64,000 nucleotides of DNA from Streptomyces acidiscabies (GTDB lineage Bacteria > Actinomycetota > Actinomycetes > Streptomycetales > Streptomycetaceae): NCBI RefSeq assembly GCF_020010905.1, contig NZ_JAGJBY010000001.1, forward strand, positions 1,570,001 through 1,634,000, given 5' to 3'. Positions 7,819 to 17,490 of the stretch are shown piece by piece. The notes under the pieces are model-generated. The model saw only the letters and a program-made list of their open reading frames with translations, was not told the DNA's origin and did not search any database. Each line of letters opens with the position of its first letter. Position 1 is the stretch's first letter. A program made the translations under genes and the position numbers.

Positions 7819-9146
7819 CGACGTACTGGCTGGAGCACGCCTGGCTGGACCCGGTGGTGGAACCGGGCGTGACCCTGGAGGTCACCGACGGCAGGATCAC
7901 GGCCGTACGCAAGGGCGTCGAGACCCCGCCCCCGGGCGCGGAGGTCCTGCGGGGCCTGACCCTCCCCGGCCTCGCGAACGCGCACAGCCACGCCTTCCAC
8001 CGGGCCCTGCGCGGCACGGTCCAGGTCGGCTCCGGGACGTTCTGGACCTGGCGCGAGGTGATGTACGGCGTCGCGGACCGGCTCACCCCGGAGAAGTACC
8101 ATGCGCTGGCCCGCGCGGTGTACGCGGAGATGGCGCTCGCCGGGATCACGACGGTCGGCGAGTTCCACTACGTCCACCACACCCCGGACGGCACCCCGTA
8201 CGCCGACCGCAACGCGATGGGCGAGGCGCTGATCCAGGCGGCGGCGGACGCCGGGATCAGGATCACGCTGCTCGACGCCTGCTACCTGTCGGCGGGGTTC
8301 GGGCAGGAGCCGAACCGGCACCAGCGCCGCTTCTCCGACGGCGACGCGGAGAGCTGGGCGGCACGCTGTTCAGAACTCAAGGAACAAGGTCACGCACGGA
8401 TCGGCGCGGCGATCCACTCCGTACGGGCGGTCCCGGCGGACCAGCTCGCGACCGTCGCCGCCTGGGCCTCGGACCGCCGCGCCCCCCTCCACATCCACCT
8501 CTCCGAGCAGACCGCCGAGAACGACGCCTGCCAGGCCGCCCACGGCCGCACGCCGACCCGCCTCCTCGCCGACCACGGCGTCCTCGGCCCCCGCACCACC
8601 GGCGTCCACAACACCCACCTCACGACCGAGGACATCGCCCTGATCGGCGGCTCGGGCACCGGCACCTGCATGTGCCCGACGACGGAACGCGACCTGGCCG
8701 ACGGCATCGGACCCGCCGTAGCCCTCCAGCAGGCGGGCTCCCCGCTCTCCCTCGGCTCCGACAGCCACGCCGTGATCGACCTCTTCGAGGAAGCCCGCGC
8801 GATGGAGCTGAACGAGCGCCTGCGCACCCGCACCCGGGGCCACTGGACGGCGGCGGCCCTCCTGCGCGCGGCCTCGGAGGACGGCCACGCCGCGCTCGGC
8901 TGGGACGACGCCGGCACCCTCGCCCCCGGCTCCCTCGCGGACTTCACGACGATCGCCCTCGACTCCGTCAGAACCGCGGGCCCGCTGCCGCGACTGGGCG
9001 CGGAGACGGCCGTATTCGCCGCGTCGGCGGCAGATGTCCGCCATACGGTCGTGGGCGGCCGGCACGTCGTACGGGACGGGGCCCACACCGCCGTACCGGA
9101 CGTCCCGCGAGCCCTCGCGGCGGCCGTCGCCGACCTGCGCTCCTGA
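7815..9146 (+). CDS. hutF: Formimidoylglutamate deiminase
   Basis: The enzyme deiminates N-formimino-L-glutamate to N-formyl-L-glutamate and ammonia. The 443-residue amidohydrolase-superfamily protein carries the metal site His57/His59 ([14 protein letters not shown]), the HIHLSEQ strand, GVHNTHLT and the final Asp in [16 protein letters not shown]. The HRALRG and EFHYVHH segments are typical of HutF rather than of guanine deaminases. It overlaps the M20 gene as ATGA, which supports a linked function. Its presence shows that this organism uses the two-step deiminase/deformylase route. Confidence 0.93.
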   Translation: MTTYWLEHAWLDPVVEPGVTLEVTDGRITAVRKGVETPPPGAEVLRGLTLPGLANAHSHAFHRALRGTVQVGSGTFWTWREVMYGVADRLTPEKYHALARAVYAEMALAGITTVGEFHYVHHTPDGTPYADRNAMGEALIQAAADAGIRITLLDACYLSAGFGQEPNRHQRRFSDGDAESWAARCSELKEQGHARIGAAIHSVRAVPADQLATVAAWASDRRAPLHIHLSEQTAENDACQAAHGRTPTRLLADHGVLGPRTTGVHNTHLTTEDIALIGGSGTGTCMCPTTERDLADGIGPAVALQQAGSPLSLGSDSHAVIDLFEEARAMELNERLRTRTRGHWTAAALLRAASEDGHAALGWDDAGTLAPGSLADFTTIALDSVRTAGPLPRLGAETAVFAASAADVRHTVVGGRHVVRDGAHTAVPDVPRALAAAVADLRS

Positions 9147-9169
9147 CCTTCGCAACCCACGAGGACGCC

Positions 9170-10399
9170 ATGAACGCCCCCACCACGCCCAGCAGCCCCA
9201 TCGGGCCGAACCAGGCGAACAGCACGACCGGTACGACGACCGTCATCACGAACATCGGCACTCTCGTCACCAACGACCCCTCCCTGGGCGACAACACCCC
9301 ACTCGGACTGATCCACGACGCGGCCGTCGTCATCGACGGCGACCGCGTCGTCTGGACCGGTGAATCCAGCAAAGCACCCGCCACTGACAATCGGGTCGAC
9401 GCCGGCGGCCGGGCCGTCCTCCCGGGCTTCGTCGACTCCCACTCCCACCTCGTCTTCGCGGGCGACCGCACGGCCGAGTTCAACGCGCGCATGTCAGGCC
9501 GCCCGTACACGGCAGGCGGCATCCGTACGACGGTGGCGGCGACCCGCGCGGCCACCGACGAGGCCCTCGAAGCGAACCTCACGGGCTACCTCGCGGAAGC
9601 CCTCCGCCAGGGCACGACCACGATGGAGACCAAGTCCGGCTACGGCCTGACGGTCGAGGACGAGTCCCGCGCGCTCCGCATCGCCGCGCGCCACACGGAC
9701 GAGGTCACGTACCTCGGCGCGCACATCGTCTCGCCGGACTACGCCGACGACCCGGCCGCGTACGTGGCTCTCGTCACCGGCGAGATGCTCAACGCCTGCG
9801 CCCCGCACGCCCGTTGGATCGACGTCTTCTGCGAGAAGGGCGCGTTCGACGGCGACCAGGCACGGGCAATTCTCAAGGCGGGCAAGGAAAAGGGCCTCCA
9901 CCCCCGCGTCCACGCGAACCAACTCACGTACGGACCGGGCGTCCAACTGGCCGTGGAACTGGACGCGGCGAGCGCGGACCACTGCACGCACCTGACGGAC
10001 GAGGACGTGGACGCGCTGGCCAACAGCGACACGGTCGCCACCCTCCTGCCGGGCGCGGAATTCTCGACGCGAGCCGAATGGCCGGACGCACGGCGCCTGT
10101 TGGCGGCGGGAGCCACGGTCGCCCTCTCGACGGACTGCAACCCGGGTTCGTCCTTCACGTCCTCGGTCCCGTTCTGCATCGCGCTGGCGGTGAGGGACAT
10201 GGGGATGACGCCGGACGAGGCGGTGTGGTCGGCGACGGCGGGGGGAGCGGCGGCGCTGCGACGTACGGATGTGGGCCGAGTAACTCCGGGCGCCCAGGCG
10301 GACTTGATCCTCCTGAACGCCCCGAGCCACGTGCACTTGGCGTACCGCCCTGGGGTACCCCTAGTGGCAGAAGTCTGGAAACGAGGGCGAGTTATCTAG
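9170..10399 (+). CDS. hutI: Imidazolonepropionase
   Basis: Imidazolonepropionase opens 4-imidazolone-5-propionate to N-formimino-L-glutamate. The 409-residue protein has the metal-binding [14 protein letters not shown] (His91, His93), the [11 protein letters not shown] segment typical of Hut[18 protein letters not shown] and the metal Asp in [11 protein letters not shown]. Residues 1-25 are a Thr/Ser/Asn-rich extension. The ATG at 9170 is preceded by GAGG five bases upstream, 23 bases after the hutF stop. It is the last gene of the operon and is followed by a strong hairpin at 10431-10465. Confidence 0.95.
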   Translation: MNAPTTPSSPIGPNQANSTTGTTTVITNIGTLVTNDPSLGDNTPLGLIHDAAVVIDGDRVVWTGESSKAPATDNRVDAGGRAVLPGFVDSHSHLVFAGDRTAEFNARMSGRPYTAGGIRTTVAATRAATDEALEANLTGYLAEALRQGTTTMETKSGYGLTVEDESRALRIAARHTDEVTYLGAHIVSPDYADDPAAYVALVTGEMLNACAPHARWIDVFCEKGAFDGDQARAILKAGKEKGLHPRVHANQLTYGPGVQLAVELDAASADHCTHLTDEDVDALANSDTVATLLPGAEFSTRAEWPDARRLLAAGATVALSTDCNPGSSFTSSVPFCIALAVRDMGMTPDEAVWSATAGGAAALRRTDVGRVTPGAQADLILLNAPSHVHLAYRPGVPLVAEVWKRGRVI

Positions 10400-10440
10400 G
10401 GGCGCGGGGAACTGCGCGAACAACCACGACGGTGCCGCAC
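10395..10440 (+). repeat. Interspersed intergenic repeat family A, copy 2
   Basis: The same core as at 224-269 begins within the last codon and stop of hutI and runs into the left arm of the hairpin at 10431-10465. The CCGCAC end of the repeat is part of the stem, so the repeat contributes directly to a terminator here. Confidence 0.8.
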
Positions 10441-10465
10441 CCGCCAAACCACCTGGTGCGGCACC
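10431..10465. terminator. Bidirectional terminator hairpin between hutI and the sigma factor gene
   Basis: GGTGCCGCACC (10431-10441) and GGTGCGGCACC (10455-10465) form an 11-bp perfect stem with a 13-base loop. It lies between the convergent ends of hutI (10399) and the sigma gene (10477). There is no clear U tract, as is usual in Streptomyces. Confidence 0.75.
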
Positions 10466-10476
10466 CCCTTAGGCAC

Positions 10477-11367
10477 CTACTCCTCGACAGTCAGCCCCTT
10501 CCGCAACCGCACCAACGTCCGAGCCAACAACCGCGACACATGCATCTGCGAGATCCCCAACTCCTCCCCGATCTCCGACTGCGTGAGCCCCGCAACGAAC
10601 CGCAACGACAGAATCCGCCGATCCCTGGGCTGAAGTTCGGCAATGAGCGGCTTCAACGACTCGACGTACTCGATCCCTTCGAGCCCGTGATCCTCGTACC
10701 CGATCCGATCGGCCAGAGCCCCTTCCGTCTCCTCCTCGTCAGGCTGAGCATCGAGGGAGGAGGCGGTGTAAGCATTGGACGCGGCCATCCCCTCAACGAC
10801 CTCATCGGCGGAGATACCAAGCCGCTCGGCAAGCTCGGCAACGGTGGGAGAGCGATCAAGCCGCTGGGACAACTCATCGCCGGCCTTGGCGAGTTCGAGC
10901 CGCAACTCCTGAAGCCGCCGAGGCACACGGACGGACCAGGACGTGTCCCGGAAGAACCGCTTGATCTCACCGACGATGGTCGGCATGGCGAAGGTGGGGA
11001 ACTCGACGCCTCTGCTGAGCTCGAACCGGTCGATGGCCTTGATCAGCCCGATCGTGCCGACCTGGACGATGTCCTCCATCGGCTCGCTACGGGAGCGGAA
11101 GCGCGACGCGGCGAACTTGACGAGCGCGAGGTTGAGCTCGACGAGGGTGTTGCGGACGTACGCGTACTCGTGGGTGCCCTCTTCGAGGGCTTCGAGGCGG
11201 GCGAAGAGCGTCTTGGACAGCGCGCGGGCGTCGACCGCGCCGATCTCGTCGTACGGCGGGATGTCCGGAAGATCCGCGAGGGGATCGAGGTCGTGGGGAT
11301 CAAGCTGTTCCGGTGGGGGTGTCGACGCCGCCGTCGGGGGCCGGGATGCGTCGAGCCGGGGTGACAT
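10477..11367 (-). CDS. sigI: SigB/SigF-family RNA polymerase sigma factor (SigI-like)
   Basis: This 296-residue group 3 sigma factor has region 2 (VRNTLVELNLALVKFAASRF, then the EDIVQVGTIGLIKAIDRFE core), the FPTFAMPTIVGEIKRFFRDTSW segment that binds -10 DNA, region 3 (SPTVAELAERLGI) and region 4 with helix-turn-helix LTQSEIGEELGISQMHVSRLL. The start at 11367 has GGAGG five bases upstream; an ATG 12 bases further out is possible. Divergent genes at 11638 and 12186 encode a STAS antagonist and an anti-sigma kinase. This arrangement resembles the SigI partner-switching locus of S. coelicolor (remembered, not searched). The exact symbol is less certain than the family. Confidence 0.88.
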   Translation of the reverse strand: MSPRLDASRPPTAASTPPPEQLDPHDLDPLADLPDIPPYDEIGAVDARALSKTLFARLEALEEGTHEYAYVRNTLVELNLALVKFAASRFRSRSEPMEDIVQVGTIGLIKAIDRFELSRGVEFPTFAMPTIVGEIKRFFRDTSWSVRVPRRLQELRLELAKAGDELSQRLDRSPTVAELAERLGISADEVVEGMAASNAYTASSLDAQPDEEETEGALADRIGYEDHGLEGIEYVESLKPLIAELQPRDRRILSLRFVAGLTQSEIGEELGISQMHVSRLLARTLVRLRKGLTVEE

Positions 11368-11637
11368 GTCGTCCTCCATCGTTCTCGGCAGGTGTGGCGA
11401 ATGGCTGCCGGAGCCAGTGCGTGTGGACTGCGGTGTGCGGCGCCTCCGAAGCCGTCCGTTCGTTCCCCCTGGAAAAGGGGCTGCTACTAGCCCTACCTGC
11501 TTCCCCGACCCGACCGCAACCATGGTATGTCCGCTTTGTCAAGGTTGGTGTGGTTGTTCGAGTGTCGAGAGATGGTGTACAAGGCGTAGTGTTCGGGAGC
11601 ATCGGTACACGGCTACGACCTCGGGAGAGAAGACGGC

Positions 11638-12021
11638 ATGGACCACGGGACGGTCGGCAGCGCACAGTCGGGCCGGCTGCTGGTGGAGGTGCGGGAAGAG
11701 GGCTCCAGTGCGGTCGTCACCCCCGCGGGTGAGCTCGATCACCACACCGCGGAGCTGCTGCGCGAACCTCTGGACGCATGTCTGGCGAAGGGTTTCAGCC
11801 GTCTCGTCATCGACTGCTCGCGGCTGGAGTTCTGCGACTCCACGGGGCTGAACGTGCTGCTCGGCGCCCGCCTCAAGGCGGAGGCCGCCGGTGGTGGCGT
11901 CCACCTCGCCGGGATGCAGCCGGTCGTCGCCCGGGTCTTCGAGATCACCGGCGCCGAGGCCGTCTTCACCGTTCACGCCTCGGTCGCCGACGCGCTGCCG
12001 GGCCCGGGCGCCGACGGCTGA
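11638..12021 (+). CDS. STAS-domain anti-anti-sigma factor
   Basis: This 127-residue single STAS domain is of the SpoIIAA/RsbV type. The sequence runs VVTPAGELDHHTAELLREPL, then the strand RLVIDCSRLEFCDSTGLNVLL, where Ser68 in the DSTG motif is the usual phosphorylation site of the partner kinase. Unphosphorylated, such proteins bind the anti-sigma kinase and free the sigma factor. GGGAGAGA lies ten bases upstream of the ATG. It diverges from the sigma gene and is followed by the likely kinase at 12186, so the three genes form one partner-switching set. In S. coelicolor the comparable protein is called ArsI, if I recall correctly. Confidence 0.9.
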   Translation: MDHGTVGSAQSGRLLVEVREEGSSAVVTPAGELDHHTAELLREPLDACLAKGFSRLVIDCSRLEFCDSTGLNVLLGARLKAEAAGGGVHLAGMQPVVARVFEITGAEAVFTVHASVADALPGPGADG

Positions 12022-12185
12022 GACTGCCCGCCCGCCGGAGTGTGTTCCGTACGCCGGGCCGGGCAGGAGACTTCGTGAACATGTCGGCGGCACGTGTGTA
12101 CGAACCCGTGTGGGAGCGGGCGCCGTCGACCCTGAGAATGACCTGGTGCCTCTGGAACCGGTCGAACTGGTGAGGTGAAGCGCTG

Positions 12186-12647
12186 ATGAGCACGACCCGG
12201 CCCCCTGCGCCTGTGCCGTCCGGTGGTGAGCCGTCCGGCGAGGGTGTCCGGCGGTTGCGTCTCGACGGCGCGAGCGGCGTCGTACCGCTGGCCCGGGACT
12301 TCGCCCGGCAGGCGCTGTACGCGTGGGGCTGGCTCCCGGCGTCCGGCGCGGACCGCCGCGCCGCCGCCGAGGACGTGCTCCTCGTCGTCTCCGAACTGGT
12401 CACGAACGCGTGCCTGCACGCCGGGGGCCCCGAGGAGATCCGCATCTCCTGCGACAACAAGGTCATCCGGGTCGAGGTCGTGGACCGGGGAGCGGGCCAG
12501 CCGTCACCGCGCACGCCGCACCGCGCGGGGCGGCCCGGGGGGCACGGGATGTTCATCGTGCAGAGGCTGTGCCTGGACTGGGGGGTCGTACGGGCGCAGG
12601 GGGTGGGGGGCAAGACGGTGTGGGCGGAGCTGGGGGCTCCGGCCTGA
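12186..12647 (+). CDS. RsbW-like anti-sigma serine kinase (HATPase)
   Basis: This 153-residue GHKL ATPase has an N box VLLVVSELVTNACLHAGG, the G1 box VVDRGAG and the G2 region GRPGGHGMFIVQRL. It lacks a histidine-kinase dimerisation domain, as expected for anti-sigma kinases that phosphorylate a STAS partner. GAGGTGA precedes the ATG. Its position directly after the STAS gene and divergent from the sigma gene makes the SigI-like factor its most likely target. Residues 1-22 are Pro/Ser-rich and probably disordered. Confidence 0.88.
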   Translation: MSTTRPPAPVPSGGEPSGEGVRRLRLDGASGVVPLARDFARQALYAWGWLPASGADRRAAAEDVLLVVSELVTNACLHAGGPEEIRISCDNKVIRVEVVDRGAGQPSPRTPHRAGRPGGHGMFIVQRLCLDWGVVRAQGVGGKTVWAELGAPA

Positions 12648-12753
12648 CGCGGAACACGCCTGCGCACTACGCGCCGCCGTCCCCCTTCCCTCCTCAAGCC
12701 GCCCGGCGTACCTTGACGCACCAAATCTGATGAGGCGTCAGGGGTGAGGGATC

Positions 12754-13389
12754 GTGGCCAAGCGGAAGCGGAGTGTCGTGCTCGCGTCGGGCGCGGTCCT
12801 GGCGGGGGTGGGCGCGCTGGCTGTCGCACCGCCCGCCTCGGCCGCCGCCGTCGACGTCAACTACGCCTGCAAGACGCCGATCGGGGACAAGAGCGCCCTC
12901 TCGCCGATCGACATCAAAGGGGTGAAGAGCGGGAGCGGTTACCGCATCACCATGTCGTGGCAGAAGGGCGTCTCGTCGAGCCCGGTCGAGCTGGGCGCCG
13001 GGGCGATGAAGCCGAGGGCCACCGTAAAACTGGGCGGCGCGGACAGTGGGACCCTCACCGTCACCGGGTCCGCGAACCAGGCCGCGATTCCGGCCAACAC
13101 CCCCATAAAGATCAGCGACTTGAGCGGTACGTACACCCCGAAGGCATCCGGGAAGGTCACGTTCACCGCCGGTGTGCTGACGATCATCGCGCTCGGTACG
13201 ACGACGACGTGTACGCCGACCAACTCACCCGGCGCGTCACTGACGTTGGACGTGACGGCGGACTCCGCACCGTCCCAACTCCCGCAGACCGGCCCGGAGG
13301 ACTCCTTCGTCGCGCTCGGCACGCTCGGCGGGACGATCTTGCTGACCGGCGCCGCGGGCACCCTGTGGCTGACGCGTCGTGCTCGTTAG
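12754..13389 (+). CDS. Exported protein with LPQTG sortase-type C terminus
   Basis: This 211-residue protein has a cleavable signal peptide (basic MAKRKR, hydrophobic core to about residue 31, ending ASA/AAV). A beta-rich domain (residues ~34-170) is bounded by two cysteines, YACKTPIG and TTCTP. The C terminus is a cell-wall sorting signal: LPQTG at 176-180, a hydrophobic segment and RRAR. The domain resembles the repeated domain of the third gene in this operon (VxIPYTCQSPLGEKKATSPV). It may be a DUF6801-like family member. The GTG start has GAGGG three bases upstream, closer than usual. The next gene overlaps its end by 11 bases. Confidence 0.82.
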   Translation: MAKRKRSVVLASGAVLAGVGALAVAPPASAAAVDVNYACKTPIGDKSALSPIDIKGVKSGSGYRITMSWQKGVSSSPVELGAGAMKPRATVKLGGADSGTLTVTGSANQAAIPANTPIKISDLSGTYTPKASGKVTFTAGVLTIIALGTTTTCTPTNSPGASLTLDVTADSAPSQLPQTGPEDSFVALGTLGGTILLTGAAGTLWLTRRAR

Positions 13390-14416
13390 AAGAGCCGCCG
13401 CGCTGCTCGCCGCCCTCGCGCTGTGCCTGACCGTGCCGGGGACGGCGGAAGCGGCGTCGGGACCGACGGTCCAGCTCGGCAAGTCGGAGGCGGGCAAGGG
13501 CAGTTCGGTCACCGTCAGTGGCGCGGGCTGGCCGGCGGGCACGCTGCTCACGCTGTTGCTGTGCGGCCAGTCCAGCCCCTCAAGGGGCGTGCTCGGCGGC
13601 ACCAACTCCTGTGCCAACGCGGACGGTCGGGCCGTGACGACCGACGCGAGGGGGCGCTTCAGCCGCCAACTCCCGGTCGTGGGACCGCCGGTGCCGTGTC
13701 CGTGTGTCGTCCACGTCGCGACGGCCACGGGCCAGAAGGCGCAGGCCGACGCCGTACTGAAGGTCGCGGGCCATGAGGAGAAGCCACTGCCTCAGGAGTC
13801 ACCGACCGGCACCCTGCGCGTCCTGACGGACCCCCAACTCAAGGGTTCCAGCGGCCTGTTGACCTGGTTCGGCGCACCCCCCGCCCGCAAGCTGGTCGTC
13901 ACGGTCGGGAACGCCGGGACGACCCCCGTCCGCAACCCCGTCTTCCAAGTCGGCACCGCACACGGCGTGTTCGCGCCCCAGTGGGACGACCACCAGTGGG
14001 ACGGCACCCTCGCGCCCGGCCAAAAAGCGCGCCTGGAGCTGCCGTTCGAGCTGAGCAGCGGGGCGCACGGCGACTACACGGTCTCCCTGAGATACGGCGG
14101 CAAGGTCCTCACCGACCGGCCCTGGGACGTGGGCCGCCCCTGGGGCGTCGTCCTCTTCTGGGCGCTCGCGGCGATCGTCGTCCCCTCGGCGCTGTTCCGC
14201 ATCGGCATGGCGATCGTCGACAAGGTCCGCCCCCGCCAACACCGCAGGCGGGGCGGCGTACGGCGCCTGCGCGGACGTATCCGCAGGCCGAAGCCGAAGC
14301 CGCCGCCCGCCGACACCACGAGCCCGACCCTGCCGTGGTTCTCCCCGGACACCCAGGGCCGCCTCTCCCCACCGCACGACGACCGAACGACCCCCAGCAG
14401 GAAGGGCACGATGTGA
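13379..14416 (+). CDS. Exported, membrane-anchored protein with Ig-like domain
   Basis: This 345-residue protein has a signal peptide (residues 1-26), then a neocarzinostatin/Ig-like segment (VSGAGWPAGTLLTLLLCGQ, GGTNSCANADGRAVTTDARGRF, VPCPCVVHVAT) with paired cysteines. A second beta domain (PARKLVVTVGNAGTTPVRNPVF) follows, then a transmembrane helix near residues 256-278 and a very basic cytoplasmic tail (RPRQHRRRGGVRRLRGRIRR). The GTG start overlaps the upstream gene by 11 bases. Its stop overlaps the next start as GTGA, so the three genes are translationally coupled. It probably acts at the cell surface with its neighbours; the role is unknown. Confidence 0.78.
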   Translation: MLVRRAAALLAALALCLTVPGTAEAASGPTVQLGKSEAGKGSSVTVSGAGWPAGTLLTLLLCGQSSPSRGVLGGTNSCANADGRAVTTDARGRFSRQLPVVGPPVPCPCVVHVATATGQKAQADAVLKVAGHEEKPLPQESPTGTLRVLTDPQLKGSSGLLTWFGAPPARKLVVTVGNAGTTPVRNPVFQVGTAHGVFAPQWDDHQWDGTLAPGQKARLELPFELSSGAHGDYTVSLRYGGKVLTDRPWDVGRPWGVVLFWALAAIVVPSALFRIGMAIVDKVRPRQHRRRGGVRRLRGRIRRPKPKPPPADTTSPTLPWFSPDTQGRLSPPHDDRTTPSRKGTM

Positions 14417-15666
14417 GAGCCACCAGGAGAGCGGCCGTCGCAGTGGTCGCCGTCGGGACGAGTGCGCTGCTCGGGCTCGCGGCCGTGCCCGCCATGGCCG
14501 CCGAGGTGTCGTACACCACCCACTGCGTCCCCCCGGCCGGGATCCCGCCCGTCGACGGGACCACCAAGGTGCAGATCACCGCGCCGGCCACCGCGAAGGT
14601 CGGGGACACCGTCGACGTCGTCTGGAAGTTCACGCAGGCCGCGTCCAAGAACCCGGACATCATCGACCTGCCCGCCAACTCCGTACAGCCGTCGGGGACG
14701 TTGAAGGCGTCCGGGGCGCAGAGCGGGGACGTGCCGATGACCGGGCCGCGCGAGAACCCGGCGATCCCCAAGGGCGGGGCGATGGTCCTCGCCGACATGA
14801 AGGGGACGCTCAAGCTGACGGCGGCGGGGGAGGTGAAGCTGACGCCGGACGCGTACGTCGTCAACGCGATGGGGACGAACACGAACTGCACACCTACGCA
14901 GGCGGTGTCGCCGTCGGCGACGATCACGGTGACCGGGGGTGGCAGCAACTCCCCGAGCCCCAGCGGCAGTTCGAGCAACTCGCCGAGTCCGAGCGGGAGT
15001 TCGTCGCCCCCGCCCTCCTCGTCACCGAGTCCCTCCCCGTCCGTTTCCGACGAACCCACCGACTTCACCGGCAAGGTCGTCGAGATCCCCTACACCTGCC
15101 AGTCACCCCTCGGCGAGAAGAAGGCGACCTCGCCCGTCCAGATCAACGCCAAGAAGAACGGCGGGAGTTATGACCTCTCCGTCCAGTTCAAGAAATCGGT
15201 GATGAACTCTCCCGCCGACATCCCGGCCGGATCGGTCAAACCGTCCATGGAGGTCAAGATCGGCGGCGCGGACAAGGGGACGGTCCACGTCGAAGGCCCC
15301 CTCAACTCCGGCGCGATCAAGACCGGCGACCCCATCCAGATCCCCGACCTGAAGGGCACCTACAAACCCGGCGCGACCGGTGAATCGACCCTGTCGCCAG
15401 GGGTGTTGCTCATCGAGGCGCTCGGCACGAAGACGAAGTGCACGCCGGACAAGAGCCTGGTCTCCCTCACCCTCAAGACGGACAAACAGGAAGGCGGCGC
15501 CTCCGGAGGCACCTCCACGAGCGGCGGCTCCAGCACCACCGGCGGCCTCGCGAACACGGGTTCCGAGGACCACGGCGCGCTGAAGGCGCTGGGGCTGGTG
15601 GCCGGGACTGCGGTCCTGCTGGGCGGGGCCGTGTTCACGTTCCTGCCGAAGCGGAAGACGCGGTAG
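14413..15666 (+). CDS. Exported two-domain protein with LANTG sortase-type C terminus
   Basis: This 417-residue protein has a signal peptide to about Ala30 and a first beta domain (~33-175). A Ser/Pro-rich linker (~178-212) leads to a second domain (~222-355) similar to the product at 12754, and a Gly/Ser/Thr-rich spacer. The sorting signal is LANTG (379-383), a hydrophobic segment and KRKTR. LAxTG is the motif of the class E sortase used by Streptomyces chaplins. The domain pair suggests duplication of the single domain of the first operon gene. Cysteines at the edges of both domains (THCVPPAG...NTNCTP and YTCQSP...KCTP) are conserved between them, so each probably forms one disulfide. Confidence 0.82.
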   Translation: MRATRRAAVAVVAVGTSALLGLAAVPAMAAEVSYTTHCVPPAGIPPVDGTTKVQITAPATAKVGDTVDVVWKFTQAASKNPDIIDLPANSVQPSGTLKASGAQSGDVPMTGPRENPAIPKGGAMVLADMKGTLKLTAAGEVKLTPDAYVVNAMGTNTNCTPTQAVSPSATITVTGGGSNSPSPSGSSSNSPSPSGSSSPPPSSSPSPSPSVSDEPTDFTGKVVEIPYTCQSPLGEKKATSPVQINAKKNGGSYDLSVQFKKSVMNSPADIPAGSVKPSMEVKIGGADKGTVHVEGPLNSGAIKTGDPIQIPDLKGTYKPGATGESTLSPGVLLIEALGTKTKCTPDKSLVSLTLKTDKQEGGASGGTSTSGGSSTTGGLANTGSEDHGALKALGLVAGTAVLLGGAVFTFLPKRKTR

Positions 15667-15675
15667 ACACGGAGA

Positions 15676-15701
15676 AGGGCCGCCCCCTCGGGGACGGCCC
15701 T
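15676..15701. terminator. Bidirectional terminator hairpin
   Basis: AGGGCCG (15676-15682) pairs with CGGCCCT (15695-15701), and CCCC/GGGG pair inside. It lies between the convergent sortase-substrate operon (ends 15666) and the peptide transporter gene (ends 15721). Confidence 0.75.
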
Positions 15702-15720
15702 CCCACAGAGAACGGCAACC

Positions 15721-17226
15721 TCAGCGGACGTCGCCCATAAGGGAGTTGACGCGCTTGCGGTACATCCACACCGCACCACCCGCGATCACCGCGAGGACGG
15801 CTTCGAGGGCGACGAAGCTCATCTTGTCGAGGTTCACCCCACCGACGGCAGGGTTGGACAGCAGCGCCGTCACGGAGTCGCCGGCCGTCACCGCGAGGAA
15901 CCAGACGCCCATCATCTGGGACGCGTACTTGGCCGGCGCCATCTTCGTCGTGACGGAGAGGCCGACCGGGGAGAGGGTCAGCTCGCCCAGCGTCTGGACG
16001 AAGTAGATCCCGGCGATCCACAGCGCGGCGGCCTTGTGCCCGCCCTCGGCGATCGACAGCGGCGCGAGGAACAGGAAGAACGAGGCACCGATCAGCACGA
16101 GACCGGCCGCGAACTTCACGATCGTGCTCGGCTCCTGACCGCGCCGGTTCAGCCACAGCCACAGCCACGCGAACACCGGCGCGAGCGCCATGATCATGAC
16201 CGGGTTGACCGACTGGTACCAGGAGACCGGGAACTCCCAGCCGAAGACCGTGTTGTCGGCCTTGCCCTCCGCGAAGATCGACAGCGTCGACCCGCCCTGG
16301 TCGTAGATCATCCAGAACACGGCGGCGGCGATGAAGAACCAGATGTAGGCGGACATCTTCGACTGCTCGGCCGCGTCGAGGTCCTTGTCCCGCTTGATCC
16401 GCCCGATCACCAGGACCGGGACGACGAGACCGACGACCGTCAGCGGGATCAGCGCCCAGTTCAGCGTGTAGTGGCCGCTGAAGCCGACAACGCCGTAGAA
16501 GACGGCGGCGACCGCGAGCCAGATCAGGCCCTTGCGCAGGGTGGCCGTCTTCTCGGCGGCGGACAGCGGGGTCGGTACGACGTCGCTGCGCTCGCTCAGG
16601 TGGCGGGTGCCCAGCAGGAACTGGCCGAGGCCCAGCGCCATGCCGACGGCGGCGAGCGCGAAGCCGAAGTGCCAGTTCACGTTCTCGCCGATGGTGCCGA
16701 TCACCAGCGGCGCCGCGAACGCGCCCAGGTTGATGCCGATGTAGAAGATCGTGAAGCCGCCGTCGCGGCGCGGGTCGTCCGGGCCGTCGTAGAGGTGGCC
16801 GACCATCGTCGAGATGTTGGCCTTCAGCAGGCCGGAGCCGAGCGCGACGAGGCCGAGACCGGCGTAGAAGCTGGCGGAGGACGGGACCGCGAGGCAGAGG
16901 TGACCGGCCATGATGATCACACCGGCGGTGGCGACGGTCCGGCGGGGGCCGAGCACGCGGTCCGCGAACCAGCCGCCGGGCAGCGCGAGCAGGTACACCA
17001 GCGAGACGTACACGGAGTAGATCGCCGTCGCCGTACCGGCGCTCAGGTGCATACCGCCCGGTGCCACCAGGTACAGCGGCAGCAGAGCCCGCATGCCGTA
17101 GTACGAGAACCTCTCCCACATCTCCGTCAGGAACAGAGTGGCCAAGCCGCGCGGGTGGCCGAAGAAGGTACCGGTGGAGCCGGGGGTGCCCGGACGTACC
17201 GAGTCCTTCGTCAGGCTGGACGCCAT
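15721..17226 (-). CDS. POT/PTR-family proton-coupled oligopeptide transporter
   Basis: This 501-residue integral membrane protein is the usual size for the family, with about 14 predicted helices. It has the POT proton-coupling signature EMWERFSYYGMR at residues 35-46, the GGWFADRVLGPRRT loop after the second or third helix, and the FTIFYIGINLGAF motif. It should import di- and tripeptides with protons across the cytoplasmic membrane. The start at 17226 is well placed before the first helix. It is monocistronic and faces the terminator at 15676-15701. The DtpT-like call is family-level. Confidence 0.92.
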   Translation of the reverse strand: MASSLTKDSVRPGTPGSTGTFFGHPRGLATLFLTEMWERFSYYGMRALLPLYLVAPGGMHLSAGTATAIYSVYVSLVYLLALPGGWFADRVLGPRRTVATAGVIIMAGHLCLAVPSSASFYAGLGLVALGSGLLKANISTMVGHLYDGPDDPRRDGGFTIFYIGINLGAFAAPLVIGTIGENVNWHFGFALAAVGMALGLGQFLLGTRHLSERSDVVPTPLSAAEKTATLRKGLIWLAVAAVFYGVVGFSGHYTLNWALIPLTVVGLVVPVLVIGRIKRDKDLDAAEQSKMSAYIWFFIAAAVFWMIYDQGGSTLSIFAEGKADNTVFGWEFPVSWYQSVNPVMIMALAPVFAWLWLWLNRRGQEPSTIVKFAAGLVLIGASFFLFLAPLSIAEGGHKAAALWIAGIYFVQTLGELTLSPVGLSVTTKMAPAKYASQMMGVWFLAVTAGDSVTALLSNPAVGGVNLDKMSFVALEAVLAVIAGGAVWMYRKRVNSLMGDVR

Positions 17227-17490
17227 GATGGATCCTTGCTGCTGTTTACAGGTCGCTTACACCGGTACGCACGAAAAAGGACCCCCGGCTTCTTCGCCGA
17301 CGGTCCCGCAGTGCAACAGGCGTTTGCCACCTTACGACGGAGTAGGGGGCGAAATGGAAGCGTTTGAGGCATGGATCACAAGGTCTGGACCAGGCTCGCG
17401 CGCCCGTGATGCCCCGTCTTGCCCCTTGGTAAGAAACAGACAGGGCGATCACACCCCTGGCCACCTCCGGTGCGGACTACCATCAGCTTC

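Noticed and set aside
7295..9169. A long plus frame that overlaps the M20 and hutF genes ahead of hutI
   Set aside because: Only the part from 9170 is hutI. The rest is Ser/Pro/Arg-rich out-of-frame reading through two real genes.
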